Source: an uncultured Succinivibrio sp. | GTDB lineage: Bacteria; Pseudomonadota; Gammaproteobacteria; Enterobacterales; Succinivibrionaceae | Assembly: GCA_900770725.1 (NCBI GenBank) | Contig: CAAGLL010000030.1 | Coordinates: forward strand, 36,681 to 100,680 | Direction of reading: 5' to 3' | DNA: 64,000 nucleotides | In this document: positions 27,923-36,462 of the stretch, one piece after another | How positions within the stretch are numbered: position 1 is the stretch's first letter | How the letters are laid out: every line of letters begins with the position of its first letter | Notes under the pieces: generated by a model | Seen by the model: only the letters and a program-made list of their open reading frames with translations | Told to the model about the DNA's origin: nothing | Databases searched by the model: none | Position numbers and translations under genes: made by a program

Positions 27923-28405
27923 CTACAGAACTATCTCAATCTGGTCCTCACTCTTGTACTCGACGACCACGCAGTCGCGCTTGTAGGTGCGCTCGGGCAG
28001 GCCGATCAGGATGTGGGCCTGCTTTTCATGGATCGGGTACGAGCACATGTGGAAGACGCCCGGCTTGATGGCGACCAGGGTCCCGCGCGGGACGATGAAC
28101 GCCTCCATGTCCTGCGGGTGGGGATCGGAGGACGCCGTGGTCACGTGGATCACCACGTCGTCGTCAAGGCACAGCGAGAGCTCGCCGGTGTCGTCGTGGT
28201 ACTCGTCCTTGTCGATGATCATGCGCGCAGGCTTGTCCACGACCAGCGGCGAATAGGCCATCGGCATGACTCCGGACACCGGGAAGATCAGGTGATCGTG
28301 GTAGAAGCCGCCTAAGTGCTGCCCGGTGGGGTGCAGCAGGTCAACGTACTCTCCGTACTGGGCGAATTTCACAGGGTCAAGCTCTTGCGCTTTCACGGTC
28401 TTCAT
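27923..28405 (-). CDS. Ureidoglycolate lyase-like (AllA-type) cupin
   Basis: A 160-residue cytoplasmic protein with the AllA-type cupin layout: FAQYGEYVD near the start, then DPHPQDMEAFIVPRGTLVAIKPGVFHMCSYPI, which parallels the ERHPLGTQAFIPM...GVNYHRNVWHHPL block of AllA. Start 28405 has AGGAGA at 7 bases. No allantoin or purine genes lie nearby. It is divergent from an ABC sugar operon, so a role on a sugar or sugar-acid intermediate of that pathway is more likely than ureidoglycolate cleavage. Function unproven. Confidence 0.8.
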   Translation of the reverse strand: MKTVKAQELDPVKFAQYGEYVDLLHPTGQHLGGFYHDHLIFPVSGVMPMAYSPLVVDKPARMIIDKDEYHDDTGELSLCLDDDVVIHVTTASSDPHPQDMEAFIVPRGTLVAIKPGVFHMCSYPIHEKQAHILIGLPERTYKRDCVVVEYKSEDQIEIVL

Positions 28406-28510
28406 TTCATGTCTCCTTGTTTGTTTTTGCGTCTGCCAAGGCGCCTTTGCCTTTGCAACAGCCCTTCCTATAAGGCAGATACAAGCATCTTGCATCAAAA
28501 CAGTCCAGAG

Positions 28511-28623
28511 AATTGCGCAAATGTAGATCCATGTCAAACTTCACCGGCTTTTCTTGCGGAATATTTGCTTTGCATAACAAAACTTAAAACTCGTGCGACA
28601 ACTGTTTGCACGATTGCGCAATC
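28511..28623. promoter_or_regulatory. Pair of TTGCGCAA palindromes in the divergent promoter
   Basis: AATTGCGCAA (28511-28520) and the perfect 12-bp palindrome GATTGCGCAATC (28612-28623) share the core TTGCGCAA 101 bp apart, between the AllA-like gene and the ABC operon. They could be operators of an unidentified regulator. No regulator gene lies in this operon. Confidence 0.5.
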
Positions 28624-28659
28624 ATGAGTTTGCTGTCTTATAGCTTTGGAGGTTTCCAT

Positions 28660-29655
28660 ATGAAGAAAGGCTTACTCGTTAGCGCTGTCGCCTTTGGCAT
28701 CTGCATGTGCGCGGCAACCGCTTTCCCCACTGCGGCATCGGCTGCCGATGCCCAGTACACCATCGCAGGCGTCGGCAAGGACAGGACCCCCTGGTTCATC
28801 CGCCACAGCGCCGGCGTGATGCAGGGAGCCAAGGAAAACAACATGAAGGGCGTCTACTCGGCAGCCCCTACCGCCGACGAGGCCCAGCAGGTCCGCATCA
28901 TCGAGGACTTCATCGCCAAGGGCGTGAATGCGCTGCTCGTTGTCCCAAACAACGCCAAGTCGCTTGAGCCTTCCTTCAAGAAAGCCCAGGAGAAGGGCAT
29001 CGCGGTCGTGACCCAGGAGTCCCCTGACCAGGTCAACGCCGACTACGACGTCGAGATGCTTGACAACACCAAGTTCGGCGAGCTGATGATGGACGAGCTG
29101 GTCAAGTACTCCAAGGGCAAGGCCGGCTCCTACGCCATCTACGTTGGCTCCCTGACCGTCCCTGCCCACAACAAGTGGGCCGATGCGGCCATCGCCAAGC
29201 AGAAGGCCAAGTACCCTCAGCTCAAGTTCATCAACAAGTACCCGGTGTCCGAGGACCGCAACGCCTCCCGCCAGACCGCCCTTGACCTGCTCAAGACCTA
29301 CCCTGATCTGGTCGGCATCATCTGCATGGGCTCCGAGGGCGCCCCTGGCGTCGCCAAGGCCCTGAAGGAGAAGAAGCTCAAGAACAAGATCGTCGTCCTG
29401 GGCGTCACCACTCCTAACGTCGGCAGGAAGGACATCAAGGCCGGCTACATGACCGAGGGCCTGCTCTGGGATCCTGCCCAGGCCGCCCGCGTCCAGGCTT
29501 ACATCGCCAAGATGGTCCTCGACGGCAAGAAGGATCAGATCAAGCCGGGCTTCGAGGTTCCGGGCTTCGGCAAGCCTGAGATCAAGGGCAACACCCTGAT
29601 CTTCGACCAGCCGCTGCAGGTCACCATCGACAACGTCGACAAGCTTGATTTCTAA
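28660..29655 (+). CDS. Ribose/AI-2-type ABC importer, periplasmic sugar-binding protein
   Basis: A 331-residue periplasmic binding protein of the RbsB/LsrB class. The signal peptide (about 29 residues) ends at AASA-ADAQY. The mature protein shows TPWFIRHSAGVMQGAKENN, the hinge-region IAKGVNALLVVPNN, and a typical VGIICMGSEGAPG block. GGAGG precedes the ATG at 28660. First gene of a transport and phosphorylation operon; followed by a stem-loop before the ATPase gene. Confidence 0.93.
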   Translation: MKKGLLVSAVAFGICMCAATAFPTAASAADAQYTIAGVGKDRTPWFIRHSAGVMQGAKENNMKGVYSAAPTADEAQQVRIIEDFIAKGVNALLVVPNNAKSLEPSFKKAQEKGIAVVTQESPDQVNADYDVEMLDNTKFGELMMDELVKYSKGKAGSYAIYVGSLTVPAHNKWADAAIAKQKAKYPQLKFINKYPVSEDRNASRQTALDLLKTYPDLVGIICMGSEGAPGVAKALKEKKLKNKIVVLGVTTPNVGRKDIKAGYMTEGLLWDPAQAARVQAYIAKMVLDGKKDQIKPGFEVPGFGKPEIKGNTLIFDQPLQVTIDNVDKLDF

Positions 29656-29690
29656 AAAACCGCAAATAACAAGATCCTGAAAAGGGCAGG

Positions 29691-29723
29691 ATGCCGCCTG
29701 GTCGAAGCCCGGCGGCATTTTTC
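29691..29723 (+). terminator. Stem-loop (attenuator) after the binding-protein gene
   Basis: ATGCCGCC (29691-29698) and GGCGGCAT (29711-29718) followed by TTTTC, 15 bases before the ATPase start. Same placement as the hairpin after lsrB. Confidence 0.75.
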
Positions 29724-29737
29724 ATTAAGGAAGACCC

Positions 29738-31219
29738 ATGCTACTTAAAGCTTCGCAGATCACTAAAAGGTACGGTGGCGTCACCGCCCTCGACCATGTC
29801 GACTTCGACATGGAGAAGGGCGAGATCCACGGCCTTGCGGGAGTCAACGGGTGCGGCAAGTCGACGCTGATGAAGATCATCGCAGGCGCCGAGCACCAAA
29901 CCTCCGGCAAAATCTACATCGATGACGAGGAAAAGCCGCCGTACTCCCCGGCCCAGGCCATGAAGTACGGCATAGGCATCATCTACCAGGATTTATCGCT
30001 GTTCCCGAACCTCTCCGTGTTCGAGAACATCTATTTGAGCCGCGTACTGGCCTCGGGCAGCAAGACTGTCCGCAGCGCCCAGTACCGCGCGGGCGTCGAG
30101 GAGATCATCAAGGAGCTCGGCATCGAGCTTGACCTCGACGCGACGCTCGACGAGCTGCCGATCGCCAAGCAGCAGCTCGTGGCGATCATCAGGGCGCTGT
30201 TCAACAAGACGCGCCTCATCATCCTCGACGAGCCCACCACGGCCCTCACCACGCAGGAGATCGAGCATCTCTTCGGGATCCTGAGGACCCTGAAGGCGAA
30301 GGGCGTTTCCTTCGTCTTCATCACCCACAAGCTCACCGAGCTCAAGGAAGTGTGCGACCGCGTGACCGTGTTCAAGGACGGCCACCTCATCGGTACCTAC
30401 AAGAACGACGAGACGCTGACCATAGGCGCCATCGAAAAGGCGATGCTCGGCAAGGAGCTCACCTACAAGCACTATGACTCCAACTCGAATCCGGACAAGG
30501 TCCTGCTCGAAGTCTCCCACCTCTCCAAGAAGAACAACTTCAAGGACATCAGCCTCACGCTCCATGAAGGCGAGGTTCTGGGGATCGCAGGCCAGCTGGG
30601 CTCGGGGCGCACCGAGCTTGCCAAGGCGCTGTTCGGCGCCGAGCCTGCCGACAGCGGCACCATCAGGGTCGATGGCAAGGAGGTTGACTGCTCGTCGATC
30701 CACTCCTCAGTCGAGTCCGGGTTCGCCTACGTTCCCGAGGACCGACTGGCCCTCGGCCTCGTGCTCGCGCAGTCCATACGCCGCAACGCGACCATCTGCT
30801 CGCTCAAGCGCCTCTCGGGGCTCTTCGGCGTCCTGAACCTCAAGCTCTACAAGGAGCTGGCTTTCAGGCTGCTCGACGAGCTCAAGGTCAAGTACGGCCT
30901 GGTCTCGCAGCCGATCTCCTCGCTTTCAGGCGGCAACCAGCAGAAGGTCGTGATCGCCAAGTGGCTGGCCATCAACCCCAGGATCCTGATCCTCGACAGC
31001 CCGACCGTGGGCATCGACGTGGGAGCCAAGAGCGGCATCTACGACACGGTGCACGAGAAGGCCAAGGAAGGCATGGGCTTCATCTTCATCTCCGACGAGC
31101 TGCCCGAGCTCCTGTCGAACTGCGACCGCATCGCCGTGATGTCGCATGGCCGCATAACTGCCGTGTGCAACGCCTCGGATCTCACCGAGGAAAAGCTGCA
31201 GCAGATCATCGCGCAGTAG
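29738..31219 (+). CDS. Sugar ABC importer ATP-binding protein (RbsA type)
   Basis: A 493-residue protein with two ABC domains. First Walker A GVNGCGKST, Walker B LIILDEPTTAL; second domain GQLGSGRTE in place of Walker A, signature LSGGNQQKVVIAKWL, then LDSPTVGID, in which the usual Glu after the Walker B Asp is replaced (DSP instead of DEP). This Glu-to-Ser change in the second site suggests only the first site hydrolyses ATP, as in many RbsA proteins. AAGGA upstream of the start. Confidence 0.93.
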   Translation: MLLKASQITKRYGGVTALDHVDFDMEKGEIHGLAGVNGCGKSTLMKIIAGAEHQTSGKIYIDDEEKPPYSPAQAMKYGIGIIYQDLSLFPNLSVFENIYLSRVLASGSKTVRSAQYRAGVEEIIKELGIELDLDATLDELPIAKQQLVAIIRALFNKTRLIILDEPTTALTTQEIEHLFGILRTLKAKGVSFVFITHKLTELKEVCDRVTVFKDGHLIGTYKNDETLTIGAIEKAMLGKELTYKHYDSNSNPDKVLLEVSHLSKKNNFKDISLTLHEGEVLGIAGQLGSGRTELAKALFGAEPADSGTIRVDGKEVDCSSIHSSVESGFAYVPEDRLALGLVLAQSIRRNATICSLKRLSGLFGVLNLKLYKELAFRLLDELKVKYGLVSQPISSLSGGNQQKVVIAKWLAINPRILILDSPTVGIDVGAKSGIYDTVHEKAKEGMGFIFISDELPELLSNCDRIAVMSHGRITAVCNASDLTEEKLQQIIAQ

Positions 31220-31234
31220 TGGAGGCTTAGGACA

Positions 31235-32242
31235 ATGCTGCTTAAATTCGTAAAATCCAGGGAATTCTTCCTGTTCATGTTCATCGTGGTGTTCTCGCTG
31301 GCCATCACCGTCGTGAACCCCAACTTCCTGACCGTGGAGAATTTCGCCGATCTGCTCAAGTCCTTCACGGTGCTGGGCATCTTCTCGCTGGGCGTGCTGA
31401 TAGTCCTGCTCTCCGGCGGATTCGACCTGTCGTTCACCGCCATCGCTCAGGTGGCGCAGTACGTGGTGGTCTACTTCTTCGTCGAGTACGAAGTTGACAA
31501 CGTGTTCTTCGCCATCATCGCCACGATGGTGATAGGCGCGCTGCTCGGCCTCGTCAACGGCGTGATCATCTACTACTACCACATCACCGCCATCATCGTG
31601 ACCATCGCCACGAACAGCATCTACATCGGCTTCCTCTACGTGATCACCGAGGGCGAGCTGCTCTATGACATCCCCGAGAGCTTCTCCTTCCTCTCCGACA
31701 CCAAGATCTTCCCGATGATCAACGAGTCGGGCGCCGAGGTGGGCATCTGCGTGGGCACCGCGTTCTGGTTCCTGCTGTGCATCCTGGTGCACCTGTTCAT
31801 CAAGCACACCGTGCTAGGCCGCAGCATCGTGGCCATCGGCGGCAACCAGCTCTCGGCAAGCCGCGTCGGCTTCAACATCTGCCGCACGACGCTTTTCATC
31901 TACACTTTCGTCGGCGCGATGGCCGGCTTTGCCAGCCTCATCCAGTGCGCGGTCTTCCAGTCCGTGGTTCCCAACTCCATGGTCGGCCATGAGATGGAGG
32001 TCATCGCGGCGGTGGTGCTGGGCGGCGCCTCCGTCACCGGCGGCCGCGGCACGGTGCTCGGCACCTTCCTGGGCGTGCTGCTCTTCGCAGTGCTCAGCAA
32101 CGGCCTGACCTTGATGAAGATCTCGCCTTTCTTCTACCAGATATTCACCGGCATCGTGATCCTGCTGTCCGTCTCGGTGAACGCCCTGCAGGATCTGCAC
32201 CGCAAGCACTCCCAGGTCCGCGTGCAGGTCAAGGAGGACTGA
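31235..32242 (+). CDS. Sugar ABC importer permease (RbsC type)
   Basis: A 335-residue membrane protein with about nine helices. It contains LLSGGFDLSFTAIAQ near residue 67 and IAAVVLGGASVTGGRGTVLGT near 255. It is 15 bases after the ATPase gene and two before the second permease. It forms a heterodimeric channel with the next gene product. Confidence 0.92.
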   Translation: MLLKFVKSREFFLFMFIVVFSLAITVVNPNFLTVENFADLLKSFTVLGIFSLGVLIVLLSGGFDLSFTAIAQVAQYVVVYFFVEYEVDNVFFAIIATMVIGALLGLVNGVIIYYYHITAIIVTIATNSIYIGFLYVITEGELLYDIPESFSFLSDTKIFPMINESGAEVGICVGTAFWFLLCILVHLFIKHTVLGRSIVAIGGNQLSASRVGFNICRTTLFIYTFVGAMAGFASLIQCAVFQSVVPNSMVGHEMEVIAAVVLGGASVTGGRGTVLGTFLGVLLFAVLSNGLTLMKISPFFYQIFTGIVILLSVSVNALQDLHRKHSQVRVQVKED

Positions 32243-32244
32243 AA

Positions 32245-33264
32245 ATGAACGAACACGTCAAGCGCCGCAGCGTGCCGCGCATCATCTCGGAGAACTTCGT
32301 GATCCTCATATTGATGGTCGCGGTCTACCTGCTGATGTGGGCGATGGACGGCCACGACTTCGTGGCCCTGAACAACCTCTCGTCGATGGCCTACCAGCTG
32401 CCGATCCTGGGCCTCCTGTCGCTGGGCATGATGATCGCCATGCTCTCAGGCGGCATCAACCTCTCGATCATCGCGACGGCCAACTTCAACGGCATCATGA
32501 TCGCGGTGCTCATAAAGTCGATGGCGGGCGGCTCAATGCTCGACGCCTCGGGCGCGGTGGTGCTCCTGTGCATCATCGGGGCGTTCATCTGCTCGATGCT
32601 CGTGGGCGTCATCAACGGCCTCTTCATCTCGCTCCTCAAGATCCCGGACATCCTGGTCACGCTCGGCACGATGAGCATCGTGGGCGGCATGAACGTCTGG
32701 CTCACCGAGGGCTACACGATCTCAGACTTCCCGCAGTCGGTGCTCGCCCTGGGCAACAGCACGATCCTCGGGATCCCCAGCGCGCTCATCATCTTCGTGA
32801 TCGGCGCGGCGGTGGCGAGCTTCATCCTGAACCGCACTTCCTTCGGCCATGAGCTCTACATGATGGGCTCCAACCAGCAGGCGACGCGCTACTCGAACGT
32901 GAGCCTCGTGAAGGTGACGGTGCAGCAGTACATGCTCTCCTCGTTCTTCGCCGTGCTCTGCTCGCTCGTGATGATAGGCCAGCTCAACTCGGTCAAGGCC
33001 GACTACGCCTCGTCCTACCTCCTAGTCTCGATCCTCGCCGGGTTCCTCGGCAACGTGAACCCGTTCGGCGGCTTCGGCAAGGTGGCGGGAACCGTCATCG
33101 CGGTCATCATATTGCAGTTCATCTCCTCGGGCCTCAACCTGATGGGCGTGGACTCGTTCCTCATCACTGCGATGTGGGGCCTGATCATCATCGTGGTGGT
33201 CATCGTGAAGGGCGCCGTGCCCAAGATCAAGAAGGCGCGGCTTGAAAGGAAAAACAGCAATTAA
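32245..33264 (+). CDS. Sugar ABC importer permease, second subunit (RbsC type)
   Basis: A 339-residue membrane protein with the family block MLSGGINLSIIATANFNG near residue 65 and LLVSILAGFLGNVNPFGGFGKVAGT near 260. The GINLSI and AGFLG variants differ from the first permease, so the two are not recent copies. Completes a four-gene importer whose cargo is probably the sugar handled by the DhaK/DhaL-type kinase downstream. Confidence 0.92.
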   Translation: MNEHVKRRSVPRIISENFVILILMVAVYLLMWAMDGHDFVALNNLSSMAYQLPILGLLSLGMMIAMLSGGINLSIIATANFNGIMIAVLIKSMAGGSMLDASGAVVLLCIIGAFICSMLVGVINGLFISLLKIPDILVTLGTMSIVGGMNVWLTEGYTISDFPQSVLALGNSTILGIPSALIIFVIGAAVASFILNRTSFGHELYMMGSNQQATRYSNVSLVKVTVQQYMLSSFFAVLCSLVMIGQLNSVKADYASSYLLVSILAGFLGNVNPFGGFGKVAGTVIAVIILQFISSGLNLMGVDSFLITAMWGLIIIVVVIVKGAVPKIKKARLERKNSN

Positions 33265-33335
33265 GCAATTAGAAGGCAGGCGCCCTGGACGGGCTCCTGC
33301 CAGGAATCACAAGCAAATATGCCAAGGAGTCAATC

Positions 33336-34340
33336 ATGCAACGTTTGGTAAATGATCCCAAGAACTACGTCGACGAAATGCTCGAGGGCCTCTACGCCGC
33401 AGCGCCTGACAAGGTGACCTTCGTCAACGGCGACAAGCGCTGCCTCGTCAGCAAGTACAAGAAGAAGGGCAAGGTGGGCCTGGCCACCGGCGGCGGCTCG
33501 GGCCACCTCCCGCTCTTCCTGGGCTACGTCGGCAAGGGAATGCTCGACGGCTGCTCGGTCGGCGGCGTCTTCCAGTCCCCGAGCCCCGACCAGATGATGA
33601 ACGTCACCCGCGAGATCAACCAGGGCGCCGGCGTCCTGTACATCTACGGCAACTACGGCGGCGACATCATGAACTTCGACATGGCCAAGGACATGGCCGA
33701 GATGGAGGACATCGAGGTGCGCCAGCTCGCGGCAGGCGACGACGTGCTCTCCGCCCCGAAGGACAACGCCGGCAAGCGCCGCGGCGTCGCCGGCATCTTC
33801 TATGTCTTCAAGGTCGCGGGCGCGGCTGCCGAGTCGATGCTCTCGCTCGACGAGGTAGAGCGCCTTGCCAAGAAGGCCGCGGCCAACGTCCGCACCTGCG
33901 GCATGGCCCTCTCGCCCTGCATCATCCCGGAGAAGGGCAAGGCCAACTTCTCGCTGCCTGACGGCAAGATGGAGATCGGCATGGGCATCCACGGCGAGCC
34001 TGGCATCAAGCTTGAGGATCTCAGGCCCTGCGACGAGATCGTCGAGCAGATGGTCGAGCCGATCCTCGCAGACCTCCCTTACGTGAAGGGCGACGAGGTC
34101 TCCGTCCTGGTCAACGGCCTGGGCGCCACCCCGCGCGAGGAGCTCTACATCGTCTACCGCAAGGTCGACCAGATCCTCAAGGCCAAGGGCATCAAGGTCT
34201 TCAACGTCTATGTGGGCGAGTTCGCGACCTCCATGGACATGGCCGGCATGTCGATCTCTCTGCTCAAGCTCGACGACGAGCTCAAGAAGTACCTGAAGAT
34301 GCCGTTCGAGACCCCGTTCCTTTCGCAGAACCAGCTCTGA
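33336..34340 (+). CDS. DhaK-type dihydroxyacetone/ketose kinase, substrate-binding subunit
   Basis: A 334-residue DhaK-family protein. It has ATGGGSGHLPLFLGYVGKGMLDG and the covalent substrate histidine in MGIHGEPGI. Strong AAGGAG ribosome site. With the DhaL-type subunit it forms a split kinase; no DhaM phosphotransferase is in the window, so ATP is the likely donor. Preceding ABC importer and following sugar-phosphate isomerases suggest that the substrate is a larger ketose (C4-C6) rather than dihydroxyacetone. That is inference. Confidence 0.92.
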   Translation: MQRLVNDPKNYVDEMLEGLYAAAPDKVTFVNGDKRCLVSKYKKKGKVGLATGGGSGHLPLFLGYVGKGMLDGCSVGGVFQSPSPDQMMNVTREINQGAGVLYIYGNYGGDIMNFDMAKDMAEMEDIEVRQLAAGDDVLSAPKDNAGKRRGVAGIFYVFKVAGAAAESMLSLDEVERLAKKAAANVRTCGMALSPCIIPEKGKANFSLPDGKMEIGMGIHGEPGIKLEDLRPCDEIVEQMVEPILADLPYVKGDEVSVLVNGLGATPREELYIVYRKVDQILKAKGIKVFNVYVGEFATSMDMAGMSISLLKLDDELKKYLKMPFETPFLSQNQL

Positions 34341-34352
34341 GAGGCGGCAAAC

Positions 34353-34982
34353 ATGGCATTTGATATTGAAAAGCTCCGCAAGTTCATCAAAACCTGCTCG
34401 GACTTGATGGAAGAGAACAAGCAGTACCTCATCGACCTCGACTCTGCGTTAGGCGATGGCGATCTGGGCCTTACCATGACCGCTGGCTTTGCCGAGGCAT
34501 CAGACTTTGCTGCAAAGTCCGCCGAGACCGACATCGGCAAGCTCACCGCCCAAGCGGGCATGGCGATGTCGCGCAAGGTCCCGTCCACCATGGGCACCCT
34601 GGTGGCAAGCGGCTTCATGGGCGCAGGCAAGGCGGTGAAGGGCAAGACTGAGCTTTCCGATCAGGATCTTGCAGCCTTCATCACCGGCTTCACCGAGGGC
34701 GTCAAGCACCGCGGCAAGGCCAATGAGGGCGACCGCACGATCGTCGACGCCCTGGGCCCCGGGGCCAAGGCCTTCGCCGATGCGGTTGCCGCCGGCAAGG
34801 GCGCTGCCGAGGCAGCCAAGGAGGCTGACAAGGCCGCCGCGGCCGGCAGGGACGCCACCGTCAACATGAAGCCGAAGTTCGGCCGCGCCGTGTACTACGG
34901 CGATCAGGTGCTCGGCAAGGTTGACCAGGGATCGGTGGTCGGCGCGCTCATCTTCAAGGCGCTCGACGCCACCCTCAACTGA
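34353..34982 (+). CDS. DhaL-type kinase subunit (nucleotide-binding)
   Basis: A 209-residue all-helical DhaL protein. The Mg-nucleotide-binding aspartates are in LDSALGDGDLGLTM; a second conserved part is GDRTIVDALGPGAKAF. It starts 12 bases after dhaK. It provides the ADP/ATP site that phosphorylates the substrate held by the DhaK subunit. Confidence 0.92.
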   Translation: MAFDIEKLRKFIKTCSDLMEENKQYLIDLDSALGDGDLGLTMTAGFAEASDFAAKSAETDIGKLTAQAGMAMSRKVPSTMGTLVASGFMGAGKAVKGKTELSDQDLAAFITGFTEGVKHRGKANEGDRTIVDALGPGAKAFADAVAAGKGAAEAAKEADKAAAAGRDATVNMKPKFGRAVYYGDQVLGKVDQGSVVGALIFKALDATLN

Positions 34983-35003
34983 TGGCTTTTTACTAGTGGA
35001 TGC

Positions 35004-35028
35004 GGCCGGCCTTGCGCCGGCCGTTTTT
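35004..35028 (+). terminator. Terminator after the DhaL-type gene
   Basis: GGCCGGC (35004-35010), loop CTTGC, GCCGGCC (35016-35022), G, then TTTTT. It lies 22 bases after the stop and 48 before the first SIS gene, so it may be partial. Confidence 0.8.
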
Positions 35029-35075
35029 AGCTTTGGGCAGGGGATCCTGCCCAGGCAATAGCACAAGGAGTTTTC

Positions 35076-35657
35076 ATGGACGCCAGCGATTTCAAGGAAC
35101 AGTTCGGCAGTTTGAGCAAGACGGTGCTTGAAGAGCACCAGAAGGTCTTTGAGAGGGAGGATCTCAAGGGCCTCATGGCCCTGACCGAGGCGGTGGCCAA
35201 AGCCAATAAGATCTTCGTGATGGGCGTGGGCCGCGAGGGGCTTGCCGCCAAGTCGTTCGCGATGAGGCTCATGCACCTGGGCAAGGACACGCACTTCATC
35301 TGGGAGGACACCTGCCCCGGGATGGGCAAGGGCGACCTCTTCATCGTGGTCAATGGCTGCGGCGAGATAAGCCACATCAACACGGTCACGCGGAACGCCA
35401 AAAAGACCGGGGCCTCCATATTCGTGATCACTGGCCAGAGGGACTCGACTGCCTCCAAGCTTGCCGATGCAGTGCTCTTCGTGCCGGCTGCGGTGTTCAA
35501 GGGCACCGACAAAGGATGCGTGCCTTCAAGCCAGCCCATGGGCAACCTCTTTGAGCAGCACCTCTTCATGCTCTCGGACATTGCGGTGATGCTCATGGAG
35601 AAGGAGCTCGGGGTCGATCCCAAGCAGATGGAGTCGCGCCACCGCAACATCGAATAG
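35076..35657 (+). CDS. SIS-domain sugar-phosphate isomerase (6-phospho-3-hexuloisomerase-like), copy 1
   Basis: A 193-residue single SIS domain. The whole chain follows the PHI family: FVMGVGREGLAAKSFAMRLMHLGKDTHFIWEDT, GDLFIVVNGCGEISHI, then PMGNLFEQHLFMLSDIAVMLM and the terminal RHRNIE. The usual SGSGET loop is NGCGEI here. AAGGAG precedes the start. Following a DhaK/DhaL-type kinase, it may isomerise the phosphorylated ketose. A near copy lies about 100 bases downstream. Confidence 0.9.
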   Translation: MDASDFKEQFGSLSKTVLEEHQKVFEREDLKGLMALTEAVAKANKIFVMGVGREGLAAKSFAMRLMHLGKDTHFIWEDTCPGMGKGDLFIVVNGCGEISHINTVTRNAKKTGASIFVITGQRDSTASKLADAVLFVPAAVFKGTDKGCVPSSQPMGNLFEQHLFMLSDIAVMLMEKELGVDPKQMESRHRNIE

Positions 35658-35758
35658 CGGGCGCGGCAGGAAGGCAGACGCCCTGAATGATGGCAATTCC
35701 GCCTTCAGCCTGCCAAGGCTCAAGGCAGGACCTGGTCTTTTTACACAAGGGGGCTTGG

Positions 35759-36340
35759 ATGGACAGCGCTGCGTTCAAGGAGCAGTTCGATGCTCTTTGC
35801 AAGATGGTGCTTGAAGAGCACCGCAAGGTCTTTGACAGGGAGGATCTCCAAGGCCTCAAGGCCTTGTCGGAGGCGGTTGCCAAGGCAAGGAGGATCTTCG
35901 TGGCAGGAGTAGGGCGCGCCGGACTTGCCGCCAGGTCCTTTGCAATGAGGCTCATGCACTTGGGCAAGGACACCCACTTCATCTGGGAGGACACCTGCCC
36001 TGGGATGGGAAAAGGCGACCTCTTCATCGTGGTGAACGGGCGCGGCGAGATCGGCCACCTCAATCAAGTTGCGGAGAACGCCCGGAAGACCGGCGCGTTC
36101 ATCTTCCTCATCACGGCGCAGAGGAATTCGACGGCCTCAAGGCTTGCCGATGCGATGCTCTTCGTGCCAGCTGCGGTTTTCAAGGGCACTGACGAAGGCT
36201 GCGTGCCCTCGGGGCAGCCTATGGGCAACCTCTTCGAGCAGCACCTCTTCATGCTCTCCGACATCGCGGTGATGCTGATGGAGAAGGAATTGCGGGTCGA
36301 TCCCAAGCAGATGGAGTCGCGCCATCGCAACATCGAATAG
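35759..36340 (+). CDS. SIS-domain sugar-phosphate isomerase (6-phospho-3-hexuloisomerase-like), copy 2
   Basis: A 193-residue paralog of the previous gene, equal in length and very similar throughout (FEQHLFMLSDIAVMLMEKEL...RHRNIE is shared). The loop is NGRGEIGHL instead of NGCGEISHI and GVGRAGL instead of GVGREGL, so the two copies differ at probable substrate-loop positions. Start 35759 is chosen to align with copy 1; the upstream site is AAGGGGG. It could form a heteromer with copy 1 or act on a related substrate. Confidence 0.88.
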   Translation: MDSAAFKEQFDALCKMVLEEHRKVFDREDLQGLKALSEAVAKARRIFVAGVGRAGLAARSFAMRLMHLGKDTHFIWEDTCPGMGKGDLFIVVNGRGEIGHLNQVAENARKTGAFIFLITAQRNSTASRLADAMLFVPAAVFKGTDEGCVPSGQPMGNLFEQHLFMLSDIAVMLMEKELRVDPKQMESRHRNIE

Positions 36341-36390
36341 GGCAGGGTGCGGCATTCAGCTGCAATCGGCTGGAAGGCTGCGCAAGACAA

Positions 36391-36428
36391 AACCGGCAGG
36401 AGCGCTTTCAAGCCCCTGCCGGTTTTTT
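36391..36428 (+). terminator. Terminator of the ABC-kinase-isomerase operon
   Basis: AACCGGCAGG (36391-36400) pairs with CCTGCCGGTT (36415-36424), then TTTT. A second hairpin, GGCCGGCC/GCCGGCC at about 36435-36451, serves the converging DapA-like gene on the other strand. Confidence 0.85.
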
Positions 36429-36462
36429 CATGAAGGCCGGCCTTGCCGGCCCCGGTTCAAGC

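Noticed and set aside
27923..28405. True ureidoglycolate lyase in allantoin use
   Set aside because: No allantoin or purine catabolism genes are nearby, and the gene faces a sugar transport operon; only the fold-level similarity is kept.
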